A stretch of 64,000 nucleotides of DNA, taken from contig CAZIBN010000009.1 of the NCBI GenBank assembly GCA_964537395.1, positions 1-64,000 on the forward strand. Direction: 5' to 3'. This document shows, one piece after another, positions 55,746 to 64,000 of this stretch. The stretch's first letter is position 1. Every line of letters begins with the position of its first letter. The notes under the pieces are model-generated. The model was not told where the DNA came from. It worked only from the letters and a program-made list of their open reading frames with translations, and did no database searches. A program made the translations under genes and the position numbers. Source of the DNA: GWA2-66-18 sp964537395 (GTDB lineage: Bacteria > Elusimicrobiota > Elusimicrobia > UBA1565 > UBA9628).

Positions 55746-56627
55746 ATGGAGAAAGTAAAATCAATTTGGAAAACGCTCAAGCGCCGGCCGATGTCTTTGC
55801 TCGGCTTCGCCCTGATCGGATTCTTCTTCTCGGTCGCGGTGCTGGCTCCGGTCCTGGCCCCGCCCGAGGCAGGATCGCGCGACTCGTATATCATCCCTCA
55901 GACCGGCTACAGCCCTGACCCGGTGCGCCCGTCGAAGGAGCACTGGTTCGGCACGACGGAGCAGCAGTACGACCTGTACTACGGCATGGTCTGGGGCTCG
56001 CGCACCGCGTTCTCTGTCGCGCTCAAGGTCGTCGGCTTCTCGGTGCTCATCGGCATCCTCCTCGGAGGCGCGGCGGGCTTTCATGGAGGCTGGATCGACG
56101 AAGGCCTGATGCGCTTCACCGACATCGTGCTCGCCTTCCCCGACCTCGTGCTCGCCGTCGTCATCGTCGCGATCATGGGGCCGAGCCTCGACAACGTCAT
56201 GTATTCCGTCATGGCCGTCTCATGGCCGTCCTATGCCCGATTATTAAGGGGCGAGGTGATGTCCGTTAAAGAGCGGGATTTCGTCGCGGCGGCGCGCGCG
56301 CTCGGCGCGTCCGACGCGCGCATCCTGTTCCGCCACATCATCCCGAACTCCATCTACCCCGTCCTGGTCGTCGCGTCCCTGTCCATGGGGCGCATCGTGC
56401 TCACGGCGGCGGCCCTGTCCTTCCTCGGACTGGGCGCGCCGGTCGGCTACGCGGACTGGGGCCAGCTGATTTCCCTCTCGAGGAATTGGATACTCGGATC
56501 GGCGGGGAGCCCCTTCGAATACTGGCACACGGTGTTCATCCCCGGCGTCACGATCTTCATGTTCGTCCTCGGCTGGAACCTGCTGGGCGACGCCGTTCGC
56601 GACATCCTGGACCCTCGCCAAAAATAA
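55746..56627 (+). CDS. peptide ABC transporter permease, DppC/OppC type
   Basis: A 293-residue permease. MSLLGFALIGFFFSVAVLAP is the first helix, then EHWFGTTEQQYDLYYGMVWG, SRTAFSVALKVVGFSVLIGI, the EAA loop VAAARALGASDARILFRHII and ALSFLGLGAPVGYADWGQLI. These are all typical of OppC/DppC. With OppB it forms the membrane channel for the binding proteins upstream. The next gene, an acyl-CoA synthetase, follows 5 nt later. Confidence 0.95.
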   Translation: MEKVKSIWKTLKRRPMSLLGFALIGFFFSVAVLAPVLAPPEAGSRDSYIIPQTGYSPDPVRPSKEHWFGTTEQQYDLYYGMVWGSRTAFSVALKVVGFSVLIGILLGGAAGFHGGWIDEGLMRFTDIVLAFPDLVLAVVIVAIMGPSLDNVMYSVMAVSWPSYARLLRGEVMSVKERDFVAAARALGASDARILFRHIIPNSIYPVLVVASLSMGRIVLTAAALSFLGLGAPVGYADWGQLISLSRNWILGSAGSPFEYWHTVFIPGVTIFMFVLGWNLLGDAVRDILDPRQK

Positions 56628-56632
56628 CCTCC

Positions 56633-58207
56633 ATGTCCACACTCAACGCGCTTCTCGATCGGTCGGCTCAGGAAGGGGGGGGCAAAACCGCTCTCGTGTT
56701 CGGCGAGCGTGAGATCTCCTTTCTTGGCTTACGCCAAGAAATCCTAGAAGTCGCAGAAGGCCTGCGCCGCGCCGGCATCGTCAAGGGCGACCGCGTCGCG
56801 ATCGTCCACCGCAACGCGCCCGAATTCATCGTCGCCTATTTCGCCATCAACCGCCTCGGCGCCATCGCCGTGCCCATCAACTTCATGGTGCAGAAGGCCG
56901 ACGAGCTCGCGTACATGCTCGGCGACTGCGGCGCGAAGGGCGTCTTCACGCAATCCGATTTCCTGCCCGGCCTCACCGCAGCGGCGGAGAAATGCGTGGC
57001 GCTTGAGAAGCTCTGGGTGACGGACCTCCTGGCGCCCCCGACCGCCTTAATCAGACCATTGAACGAGCTGCGGTCGCCGGTCTTCTCCGAGCCCACGCAC
57101 GACGCGGCGCTCGAAAGCGACGTCGCCGCGATCCTCTACACCTCGGGCACGACCGGATTTCCCAAGGGCGTGATGCTCACACACCGCAACCTCGTGACCA
57201 ACTGCGATTCAGCGTTGCGACGCATGAAGCTCAACCGCTCCGACGTGACGCTGTGCATCCTGCCGATGTTCCACAGCTTCGCCTGGACCGGGATCGTCCT
57301 CGTGTCTCTGCGCCTGACTTTGACCAGCGTCGTCTTCGCCGCGATCGCGCCGGCCAAGCCCTGGCTCAAGGCGATGGGACGCCGCGGCGTGAGCCTGTTC
57401 GCGGGCGTCCCGCAGGTGTACGCCGCGCTCTCGCGCGAGGCTAAGGACTGGAAGGTGCGCGCGTACCTGCGCTTCTGGGCGTTCCGCCGGGTCAAGATTC
57501 CCGTCTCCGGAGCCGCGCCTCTCTCTGCCGTCGTCGCCGAGTCGTTCCGCGACGCCGTCGGCGTCGAGATCGTCGAAGGTTGGGGCCTCACCGAGACGAG
57601 CCCCGTAGCCACCATCAGCGCGCCCGGAGCCGTCCGGCCCGGCATGGTGGGCCCCGCCATCGACGGCGTGCGGCTGAAGATCATCGACGATAGCGAGAAT
57701 GTGGTCGCGCAGGGCACCGAAGGCGAGATCTGCGTCCAGGGCGACTGCGTGATGAAAGGCTATTGGAACCGGCCCGAGGACACGCGCGCGACCTTCACCG
57801 CCGACGGCTGGCTCAAGACCGGCGACATCGGCGTCATGGACGCCGACGGCTACCTCTCGATCCGCGACCGCAAGAAGGACATGATCATCGTGAAGGGCCT
57901 CAAGGTTTTTCCCGCGCAGGTCGAGGCCGTCATCGCCGAGAACCCTGCCGTCGAGGAGAGTGCGATCATCGGCATTCCCGACGATGTCGGCGACGAGACC
58001 ATCAAGGCGTTCGTCGTCCTCAAGAAGGGCAGCACGGCCGACAAGGCCGCCTTGCTCCAGTTCTTCAAGGAGCGCCTTGACGGATACAAGCGCCCCCGCG
58101 ACGTCGAGATCGTGGACGCCCTGCCGAAGAACGCGCTTCAGAAGGTCCTCAAGCGCGAGCTGCGCGACCGCGAGCTGAAAAAGCGCGCGCCCGCCGCGAA
58201 AGCCTGA
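56633..58207 (+). CDS. long-chain-fatty-acid-CoA ligase-like AMP-binding enzyme
   Basis: A 524-residue ANL-superfamily enzyme that activates a carboxylic acid to an acyl-CoA through an acyl-adenylate. Motifs: AILYTSGTTGFPKGVMLTHR (about 165-185), EGWGLTETSPVATISAPGAV, and the C-terminal hinge TADGWLKTGDIGVMDADGYL with IRDRKKDMIIVKGLKVFPAQ. The terminal lysine region is KNALQKVLKREL. The length and the LTETSP motif point to fatty or medium-chain acids. The ATG at 56633 is preceded by AACCTCC; it is probably reached by readthrough from oppC. It overlaps the next gene by 1 nt. Confidence 0.9.
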   Translation: MSTLNALLDRSAQEGGGKTALVFGEREISFLGLRQEILEVAEGLRRAGIVKGDRVAIVHRNAPEFIVAYFAINRLGAIAVPINFMVQKADELAYMLGDCGAKGVFTQSDFLPGLTAAAEKCVALEKLWVTDLLAPPTALIRPLNELRSPVFSEPTHDAALESDVAAILYTSGTTGFPKGVMLTHRNLVTNCDSALRRMKLNRSDVTLCILPMFHSFAWTGIVLVSLRLTLTSVVFAAIAPAKPWLKAMGRRGVSLFAGVPQVYAALSREAKDWKVRAYLRFWAFRRVKIPVSGAAPLSAVVAESFRDAVGVEIVEGWGLTETSPVATISAPGAVRPGMVGPAIDGVRLKIIDDSENVVAQGTEGEICVQGDCVMKGYWNRPEDTRATFTADGWLKTGDIGVMDADGYLSIRDRKKDMIIVKGLKVFPAQVEAVIAENPAVEESAIIGIPDDVGDETIKAFVVLKKGSTADKAALLQFFKERLDGYKRPRDVEIVDALPKNALQKVLKRELRDRELKKRAPAAKA

Positions 58208-59718
58208 TGGCCGCCCAGCGCGTACGCCTGGGCGCCGAACCGCGAGCGCTGCTCGCGAAGGTCTTCGCCGCCGCGAAGCAGCCGGTGTGGCTCGTGGGCG
58301 GCTCGATCCGGGACGCGGCCCTCGGCCGTCCTTTCGGCGATCTCGACCTCGCCTGCGCCGACGCGCGCGCGCTGGCGGCCCAGCTCGCGCGCGCGTTCAA
58401 GGGCACGCTCGTCACGCTCGACGAGGAGAACGCCGTTTACCGCCTCGTGCTGATGCCCGCGCGCGGCAAGACCATCAGGCAGATCGACATCGCCGGGCTC
58501 CAGGGCAAGTCGATCGAGTCGGACCTCGCCCGCCGAGACTTCACTGTGAATGCCGCCGCGCTCGAGCTGGCCAAAGAGCTCCCCCCGTCCCTCCCCGAAT
58601 CGGCGTTCCTTGATCCAAGGGGCGGGCTCAAGGATCTCGCGGCCGGGCTCGTGCGCGCCGAGATCGAGGAGAACCTGAGCGACGACCCGCTGCGCCTGCT
58701 GCGCGCCTTCCGCATCGCCGCCCAGCACGACCTGACGATCGAAGGCAAGACCCTCAAGGCGATCAAGCGGCTGCGCCCGCTCATCGCAAAGCCCTCGCCC
58801 GAGCGCGTCACCGCCGAGCTGCTCCTGCTCCTCGCCGTGCCCGGAGCCTCCTCCTGGCTCGCCCTGATGGACGAGTGCGGCCTGCTGACGGCCATCTTCC
58901 CCGAGCTCGAGCCCTCGCGCCGCTGCGCCGAGGATTATTACGGGCCGGGCGGCGTGATGAAGCACACGCTCGACGTCTGCGCCCGCGTTGACTTCCTGCT
59001 CACGAACCTGCGCGGGATCTACCCGGCGATCGCCGGCGACCTCGAGAAGCACTTCGCCGAGCGCGGCGGCGCTCCGTTCCGCGCGCTGCTGCTCCTGGCC
59101 GCGCTGCTGCACGACGTCGCCAAGCCCGAGACCGCGAAGAAGATCGACGGCCGCCTGCGCTTCTTCGAGCACGACACGAAGGGCGCCTCGGCCACCGAGA
59201 AGATATTGAGGCGCCTGCGCCTCTCCCGCGAGCAGATCGACACCGCCTCCGCGATCGTGCGCCATCACCTGCGCCCGGGGCATCTGGCCTCCGGCGGCCC
59301 GCTGACCGAACGCGCCGTGTACCGCTTCTTCCGCGACCTCGGCCCGGACGCCCCGGGACTCCTGATCGTTTGCTGGGGGGACCACTCGAGCTACATGCCC
59401 GAAGCGCGCCTTAAGCGCCTCCTTAAGACGGCGACCGCCGACTCCAAGCGCTCCGACCTCTCGCGCCTCAAGCCGGAGGACGCACGCAAGACCGTCCACC
59501 ACCTCCAACTCGTCTCCACGCTTTTGCGCCGGTGGCGAGACCTCTCGCGAGCCCCGGCCCCCGAACGCCTGCTCGACGGCCGCGATGTCATGAAGGCGCT
59601 CAAGATCCCGCCCGGACCCCGCATCGGAGAGCTTCTCGAACGCGTGCGCGAAGCGCAGGCCGAGGGGGAGATCAAAGACCGCGAAGGGGCCCTGGCCCTG
59701 ATCGCCCGCCTGAAATGA
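58207..59718 (+). CDS. CCA tRNA nucleotidyltransferase/poly(A) polymerase family protein with HD domain
   Basis: A 503-residue class II nucleotidyltransferase. The head contains VWLVGGSIRDAALGRPFGDL with DLACAD (GG at 31-32, Asp pair at 45/47), then DLARRDFTVNAAALEL and DDPLRLLRAFRIAAQHDLTI, as in CCA-adding enzymes. An HD domain follows from about residue 250 (GGVMKHTLDVCARVD, LLHDVAKPETAKKIDGRLRF with the HD near 302, EHDTKGASATEKILRRLRLS). Fusion to HD is common in bacterial CCA/poly(A) enzymes. Whether it adds C, A or both cannot be decided by eye. Confidence 0.9.
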   Translation: MAAQRVRLGAEPRALLAKVFAAAKQPVWLVGGSIRDAALGRPFGDLDLACADARALAAQLARAFKGTLVTLDEENAVYRLVLMPARGKTIRQIDIAGLQGKSIESDLARRDFTVNAAALELAKELPPSLPESAFLDPRGGLKDLAAGLVRAEIEENLSDDPLRLLRAFRIAAQHDLTIEGKTLKAIKRLRPLIAKPSPERVTAELLLLLAVPGASSWLALMDECGLLTAIFPELEPSRRCAEDYYGPGGVMKHTLDVCARVDFLLTNLRGIYPAIAGDLEKHFAERGGAPFRALLLLAALLHDVAKPETAKKIDGRLRFFEHDTKGASATEKILRRLRLSREQIDTASAIVRHHLRPGHLASGGPLTERAVYRFFRDLGPDAPGLLIVCWGDHSSYMPEARLKRLLKTATADSKRSDLSRLKPEDARKTVHHLQLVSTLLRRWRDLSRAPAPERLLDGRDVMKALKIPPGPRIGELLERVREAQAEGEIKDREGALALIARLK

Positions 59719-59755
59719 TTGCGTAACAGCCGGAAGCTAGCCTCTCCTATATAGG

Positions 59756-62700
59756 ATGACGACCTCGCGCACCGCCCGGTTTTCCGTCCTCGGCGCCGCC
59801 CTCGCGGCGGCCGTCTCTTTTGCGCCGGCGCCCGCCTTCGCTTCTCCTCCGAGCATAACGCCGAAGGTCCTCCAGTGCGACGGAAGCTTCGCGGCGGGCT
59901 CGAACACGGCCCACCCGACCCCGACGGTCCTCGCCGAGCTGCAGAGCACCTCGCCCGGACTCAAGGTCGGCCAGCGCCGCCTCAGCGTCCTGCCCGCGAG
60001 CACGCTCGCTCTGTGGCGGTTCGACGCGAACTTCGCGGTCACGCGTTCGGCCTGCTTCACCGCAGGATGCAGCGGGGGCGACTCGTGCCAGACCTGGACC
60101 TGGAACTACAACGACCCGAACGGCTCGGCATCGGTGAAAACCGGAGAGTGCACCTACCGGGACACCAGCGGGGTCATCTGCGCGAACACGATGGCGCTCT
60201 ATACCGCCGCCCAGCCGATCCAGCCCATGGGCATCGCCTGCCCGGCAAGCACGACCACCCTTCCTTCCGCCAGCGGCAACGTCGCCATCACGCCGCTCGG
60301 GCCGCTGCCGACTCCCGGTGGCGGCGGCCTGGCCACCAGCGGCCTGTCCGCCGAAGCGCTTCAGCTCAACGGCTCCACCCAGTACGGAACGTCTCCCAAT
60401 TCCACCTCCTGGAATCTGCCCGCGAGCTACACGCTCTCGGCGTGGGTCAACGCCTCGGCCATCAACGGCCGCATCGTCTCGCAGCAGGGCGCCACCGGCT
60501 ACTGGGGCATCGGCATCGGAGGGACCGGCGGCCTGCGCCATTTCGATTCCCGCGAGACCGCGGGCAATACCGACGTCACGAAGGGCGCCAGCCTCGTCGG
60601 CGGCTGGCACCTCGTCCACCTGGTCCGCCGCAACGCCAGCATCCGGAGCTTCTACGTCGACGGAGTCCTCATCGGCACCTCTCTCGCCTCCAGCACCAAT
60701 TCCTTTTCGGGCCACCCGAACACCGCCACCCTCGAGATCGGCCGCTACTCCGGCGCCACCGAATACTTCAACGGCAGGATCGACGACGTCCGCATCCTGA
60801 ACACCACGCTCACGGACGAAGACGTCATGCTCGAGTGGACGACGCAGTTTCACAACTTCTCCTCGAACAGCGGCGTCAGCTTCAGCACCGTGGCGGGATC
60901 CTACTCCGGCTCCCCAGCCAACGGCACCACGGGCGTCGTGACCTACATCCCGCCCGAGCCCTACTCGGCGGCGGCGCGCTGGGGGTTCACCGCGCAGAAC
61001 ATCGACGGCGAAAGCGCCTTCGCCACCTCCTACGGCGTCACGATCGACAACTCGCCGCCGCTCGCGCCGGGCCTGACCGCGGTCGCGACCTCTCCCAACG
61101 ACATCACCTGGAGCTGGGGGGCTCCGCCTCGCGTCTGCCTGCCTCCGGGCTCGGCGAGCGTCATCTATCAGCTCGTCGACGCACCCAGCGGCTCAAACTT
61201 GATCCCGCCCGGCAACATGGCCTACCCGACCGCCACCATCGGAGAGAACCTGCCCGGCGCCCCGAACCAGATCGTCGGCCGCAAGCTCCGCATCACCGAC
61301 GTCTGGGGCTCCGGCCTCGGCACCGCGACGTCCATCTACACGCTGGCGAACCCGCCACTGGCCGCCAGCGTCGTACCGACCCTCGTCTCGACGGGCAGCG
61401 CGCTGATCAGCTGGAACCAGAACGGCAACCCGGCCTACACGCGCTATCTGCTCAGCTATTCGCAGGATGCGACATTCGCGACCGGCGTCTCGACGCCGGC
61501 GACCCTCGCGAGCAACCTCACCGGCAGCTCGGTCCCGCTGTCCGGGCTCCTCATCGGCACGACCTACTTCGCCCGCGTCCAAGGGTTCAGCGGGCGCTCC
61601 ACCGATTCATTCGGCGGGACCGCAACCGTGTTCGTCAGCACCTCGTTCACGACCTTGCCGGCCGCGCCCGGCGTGGCCGGCGCGCCCTTCTCGAATACCG
61701 CGATCGATTGGACCTGGACCGCGGTCACAGGTGCCCGGTACTACAACCTCTATGACTCCGTCGGCGCGCTCTTATACACCGGAGGCCTGCGCACGTTCCG
61801 TCAATCGGGCCTCACGACCAACACTCAGTACACGACCCAGATCGAGGCCGTCTCCGGAAACGGCGCAGGCCAGCGAAGCCTGGGCGCCACCTTCACCTTG
61901 GCCAACGATCCGACCGCCACGGCCGTCAACGCCATCAATTCGAGCAGCATCACCTACTCCTGGAACGGCGGCCTCAATCCGTCCTACACGTTCTATGAGG
62001 TGGCGGTCACCACGGACGCGACCTTCGGGATCATCGTCACGACCTTGACCGTCAACGCGACGACCGCGACCGTCACCGGCCTCTTTCAGGGCACCTCCTA
62101 CTACGCGCGCGTGCGCTCCATCAACGGCAGCCAGCTGCTCGGCAACTACGTCGCCATCGCCACAGCGCACACCAAGTCCGATCCCGCGATCACGGTCATA
62201 CCGGCCCCGCCCTCGGCCTATGTCCCGCCCAACGGCTCGGTCGGGCAATGGCAATTCGACGAGAACACGGGGCTGCTCGCGGCGGACTCGGCCGGGTTCA
62301 GCAATACCGGCCTGCTGACCTGCGTCGCCTTCGGCTGCGTCTCCACGCCCACCTTCACCGCCGGCCCGTCCGGCCTCGGCAACGCTGTAGCCTTCACGGG
62401 CGTGGACAACGGCCTCGTGCGCGTCCCCGACGCGGCGCAATACAACTTCACCGACAAGCTCACCGTCTCCGCCTGGGTGAAGCCCTCGAGCCTGGTCCAG
62501 CCCAACGGGGCGGGGATCGTCGTGCGCGGCAACGGCGGCGTCGAGAACTTCGCGCTCGAGGTCTCCGGCGGCCTCTGGCGCTTCGTGCCGAAGCCCGGGT
62601 TCGTCGCGCCTTCGACGAACACGATCGCGCTCGAAACCTGGGTCCATCTGATCGGCGTCTACGACTCCGCGGTCGGAACCGCCACGCTGTACGTCAACGG

Positions 62701-63649
62701 CCGGGCCGCCTCGACGGTCCTGGGCGTGCCCGCACGGACCGCCGCCGCCCATGATATCTCGATCGGCAACCGGCAGTCGGCCGCGGCCGGCTACGACCGT
62801 GGCTTCTTGGGAAGCATCGACGTCGTGCGCGTCCAGAACCGGGCCATGAACGCCGTCGAGGCCCTCGCCGAATATCAGGGGAGCTTCGTTTCCACGGTGA
62901 CACCGCCCTCACCGAACAACACCATCCTCATCGGCCTGGCGCCCAACACGTTCAGCGCGCCCGCCACCCTCTTCGTTTCCGTGGACCCGCTCCTGCATCC
63001 GATCACGATCACGCCCGCCGTCCTCAACGCCGGGCTGACCGTCATCCCGACCGGCTTCACGCTCGTGCCGAACAGCATCATCGAGGTCGTTCCGATCGTC
63101 GGAGGCTCGCCGTTCACCCAGACCCTCGGCTCCTCGGCGAGCATCTCGATGCCTTACACCGACGCCAACGGCGACAACGTCATCGACGGCTCGAACCCTC
63201 CCCTGGCGGCCTCCGCGATCAAGGTGTACACGCTCAACACCACGGTCAACCGTTGGGAACTCCTGACGACCTTCGTCGATCCCGCCACACGGCGCGTCAC
63301 CGTCTTCACGCCGCACTTCTCCGTGTTCGCGATGTTCGCGCCTCTGACCATCGGCACCTCGCTGTCGCAGGTGCGGGTCTACCCGATCCCCTGGAGGCCC
63401 GGGTCCCTGTCCCGCTTCGACGCCCCCGGCATCACCTTCGACCGCCTGCCAGTGTCCGGCTCCATCCGCATCCTGAACCTCGCCGGGGAACGCATACGCG
63501 ACCTCTCCTACGACGGCGCCGCCTCCGGGGCGGTCACCTGGAACGGCCTGACCGACGGCGGCCTGCGCGCGGCCAGCGGCGTCTATTTCGCGCGCATCAC
63601 CGCCGCCGACGGCACCACTTCGCTCGTGAAGTGCGCGATCGAAAGATGA
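59756..63649 (+). CDS. large exported protein with two LamG-like domains, fibronectin III repeats and FlgD-like C-terminal domain
   Basis: A 1297-residue secreted or surface protein with a signal peptide (SVLGAALAAAVSFAPAPAFA). The first LamG/concanavalin-like domain is about 190-365 (TSWNLPASYTLSAWVNASAI, FSGHPNTATLEIGRYSGATE). Fibronectin-III-like repeats span about 435-830 (TGSSVPLSGLLIGTTYFARV; TATVTGLFQGTSYYARVRSI). The second LamG is about 835-1045 (FTDKLTVSAWVKPSSLVQPN). The end (about 1205-1297) is a FlgD-type Ig tail (SIRILNLAGERIRDLSYDGA, TWNGLTDGGLRAASGVYFAR), the kind of C-terminal domain used for surface sorting. It overlaps the PorV-like gene by 4 nt. Confidence 0.83.
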   Translation: MTTSRTARFSVLGAALAAAVSFAPAPAFASPPSITPKVLQCDGSFAAGSNTAHPTPTVLAELQSTSPGLKVGQRRLSVLPASTLALWRFDANFAVTRSACFTAGCSGGDSCQTWTWNYNDPNGSASVKTGECTYRDTSGVICANTMALYTAAQPIQPMGIACPASTTTLPSASGNVAITPLGPLPTPGGGGLATSGLSAEALQLNGSTQYGTSPNSTSWNLPASYTLSAWVNASAINGRIVSQQGATGYWGIGIGGTGGLRHFDSRETAGNTDVTKGASLVGGWHLVHLVRRNASIRSFYVDGVLIGTSLASSTNSFSGHPNTATLEIGRYSGATEYFNGRIDDVRILNTTLTDEDVMLEWTTQFHNFSSNSGVSFSTVAGSYSGSPANGTTGVVTYIPPEPYSAAARWGFTAQNIDGESAFATSYGVTIDNSPPLAPGLTAVATSPNDITWSWGAPPRVCLPPGSASVIYQLVDAPSGSNLIPPGNMAYPTATIGENLPGAPNQIVGRKLRITDVWGSGLGTATSIYTLANPPLAASVVPTLVSTGSALISWNQNGNPAYTRYLLSYSQDATFATGVSTPATLASNLTGSSVPLSGLLIGTTYFARVQGFSGRSTDSFGGTATVFVSTSFTTLPAAPGVAGAPFSNTAIDWTWTAVTGARYYNLYDSVGALLYTGGLRTFRQSGLTTNTQYTTQIEAVSGNGAGQRSLGATFTLANDPTATAVNAINSSSITYSWNGGLNPSYTFYEVAVTTDATFGIIVTTLTVNATTATVTGLFQGTSYYARVRSINGSQLLGNYVAIATAHTKSDPAITVIPAPPSAYVPPNGSVGQWQFDENTGLLAADSAGFSNTGLLTCVAFGCVSTPTFTAGPSGLGNAVAFTGVDNGLVRVPDAAQYNFTDKLTVSAWVKPSSLVQPNGAGIVVRGNGGVENFALEVSGGLWRFVPKPGFVAPSTNTIALETWVHLIGVYDSAVGTATLYVNGRAASTVLGVPARTAAAHDISIGNRQSAAAGYDRGFLGSIDVVRVQNRAMNAVEALAEYQGSFVSTVTPPSPNNTILIGLAPNTFSAPATLFVSVDPLLHPITITPAVLNAGLTVIPTGFTLVPNSIIEVVPIVGGSPFTQTLGSSASISMPYTDANGDNVIDGSNPPLAASAIKVYTLNTTVNRWELLTTFVDPATRRVTVFTPHFSVFAMFAPLTIGTSLSQVRVYPIPWRPGSLSRFDAPGITFDRLPVSGSIRILNLAGERIRDLSYDGAASGAVTWNGLTDGGLRAASGVYFARITAADGTTSLVKCAIER

Positions 63650-64000
63650 AGCACCTGGCATTCGCCGTATTGCTCGTTCTCGCGGCACTTCCGGCCGCGG
63701 CGGCGGGCTTCGGCTCGAGCCAGGGGGGGACCAGCGGCGGCACGTTCCTCAAGCTCGGCGCGGACGCGCGCGCCGCGGGCATGGGCGGAGCCGTGCGCGC
63801 GGCCGTTGACGACGCGACCGCGATCTACTGGAACCCCGCCGGCCTCGCGGGCCTGCGCTACCGCCACGCGACGATGACGCACGGCGCCGCCTATCAATCC
63901 ACCTTTCAGGACTTCATCGCCTACGCCCAGCCCGTCGAATCTCCTTTCACGAAGCAGTCCGGACGCGAGCGTGACCTGCGTCCCGACCAGCTGGGCACGA
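63646..64000 (+). CDS. PorV/PorQ-family outer-membrane protein, 3' end outside the window
   Basis: The first 118 codons of a PorV-like barrel. A signal peptide (MKHLAFAVLLVLAALPAAAA) is followed by the family N terminus GTFLKLGADARAAGMGGAVR with AVDDATAIYWNPAGLAGLRY. PorV in Bacteroidota is the outer-membrane shuttle of the type IX secretion system, and FlgD-like-tail proteins are its clients there. The direct overlap with the large LamG/FN3 gene ending in such a tail suggests a cargo-and-handler pair. This is an inference from that family analogy. Confidence 0.85.
   Translation, partial: MKHLAFAVLLVLAALPAAAAGFGSSQGGTSGGTFLKLGADARAAGMGGAVRAAVDDATAIYWNPAGLAGLRYRHATMTHGAAYQSTFQDFIAYAQPVESPFTKQSGRERDLRPDQLGT

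Noticed and set aside
1..64000. tRNA, rRNA or CRISPR loci
   Set aside because: No cloverleaf with CCA-type end, no rRNA conserved segment and no regularly spaced direct repeat was recognised; faint tRNAs could be missed by eye.

Overview
The window is a GC-rich (roughly 65% by eye), gene-dense bacterial chromosome segment with short intergenic gaps and many 1-4 nt stop/start overlaps. Outer-membrane PorV/PorQ-type proteins, ExbD/OmpA-like envelope genes, a large exported LamG/fibronectin/FlgD-tail protein and Tat and AmpG genes indicate a Gram-negative-type envelope. The mix of peptide-scavenging genes, PorV-like barrels and an unusual PQ-loop/kinase fusion resembles a member of the Elusimicrobiota. 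That assignment is an inference from gene content, not a database result. I saw no rRNA, tRNA, CRISPR array, insertion sequence or phage.

Layout. 1-2 kb: the end of an ExbD/TolR gene, an exported OmpA-like protein and a ParE/YefM-type toxin-antitoxin operon with TGTACA operator half-sites. 2-9.5 kb: AmpG permease, a long isocitrate dehydrogenase, a ferric-reductase-like flavocytochrome with a cytochrome b5 partner, malic enzyme and an NADP-ferredoxin reductase. 9.7-14.2 kb: the accessory island. It holds a 966-residue exported protein made of a degenerate trypsin-like domain, Ig-like domains, one membrane segment and an Ntox16-like cysteine-rich C-terminal toxin domain. An SD-led DUF6714-like immunity candidate follows, then a second immunity-like gene and a stand-alone FliG-C-type domain. 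14.2-19.8 kb: a PQ-loop/uridine-kinase-like/adenylate-kinase fusion, a divergent XRE-cupin regulator and questin-oxidase-like gene, and small genes.

19.8-28.9 kb is a long minus-strand housekeeping block: rpsP, a KH protein, trmD, rplS, rnhB, yraN and tatC, preceded by ptsN-like, APC permease, def, fmt, PASTA and rpe genes. 29-33.5 kb carries a polytopic glycosyltransferase-like protein, hemD, an inositol-phosphatase-like gene and an atypical thiolase. 33.6-37.6 kb holds an ECF sigma/anti-sigma pair translationally coupled to an exported bactofilin-like membrane protein, then a PorV-like barrel with no orthodox start codon. 37.7-44.5 kb carries a phosphopantetheinyl transferase, an acyl-CoA carboxylase beta subunit, a response regulator, prfC, a DUF192 protein and a TIM-barrel hydrolase-like protein.

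44.5-56.6 kb is a peptide-uptake superlocus: a stand-alone Lrp-type RAM domain, OppD, OppF, an OPT-family transporter, three tandem peptide-binding lipoprotein-like/periplasmic proteins, OppB and OppC. 56.6-64 kb holds an acyl-CoA synthetase, a CCA-adding-type nucleotidyltransferase, the large exported LamG/FN3 protein and a PorV-like gene cut by the window end.

Two window-wide patterns stand out. First, many operon-leading genes have a -10-like box only 5-9 nt before the initiation codon and no Shine-Dalgarno sequence, which suggests leaderless transcripts; internal genes use SD sequences or overlaps. Second, several intergenic palindromes recur, including a 43-nt two-copy element with compensatory changes and a 30-bp perfect inverted repeat.
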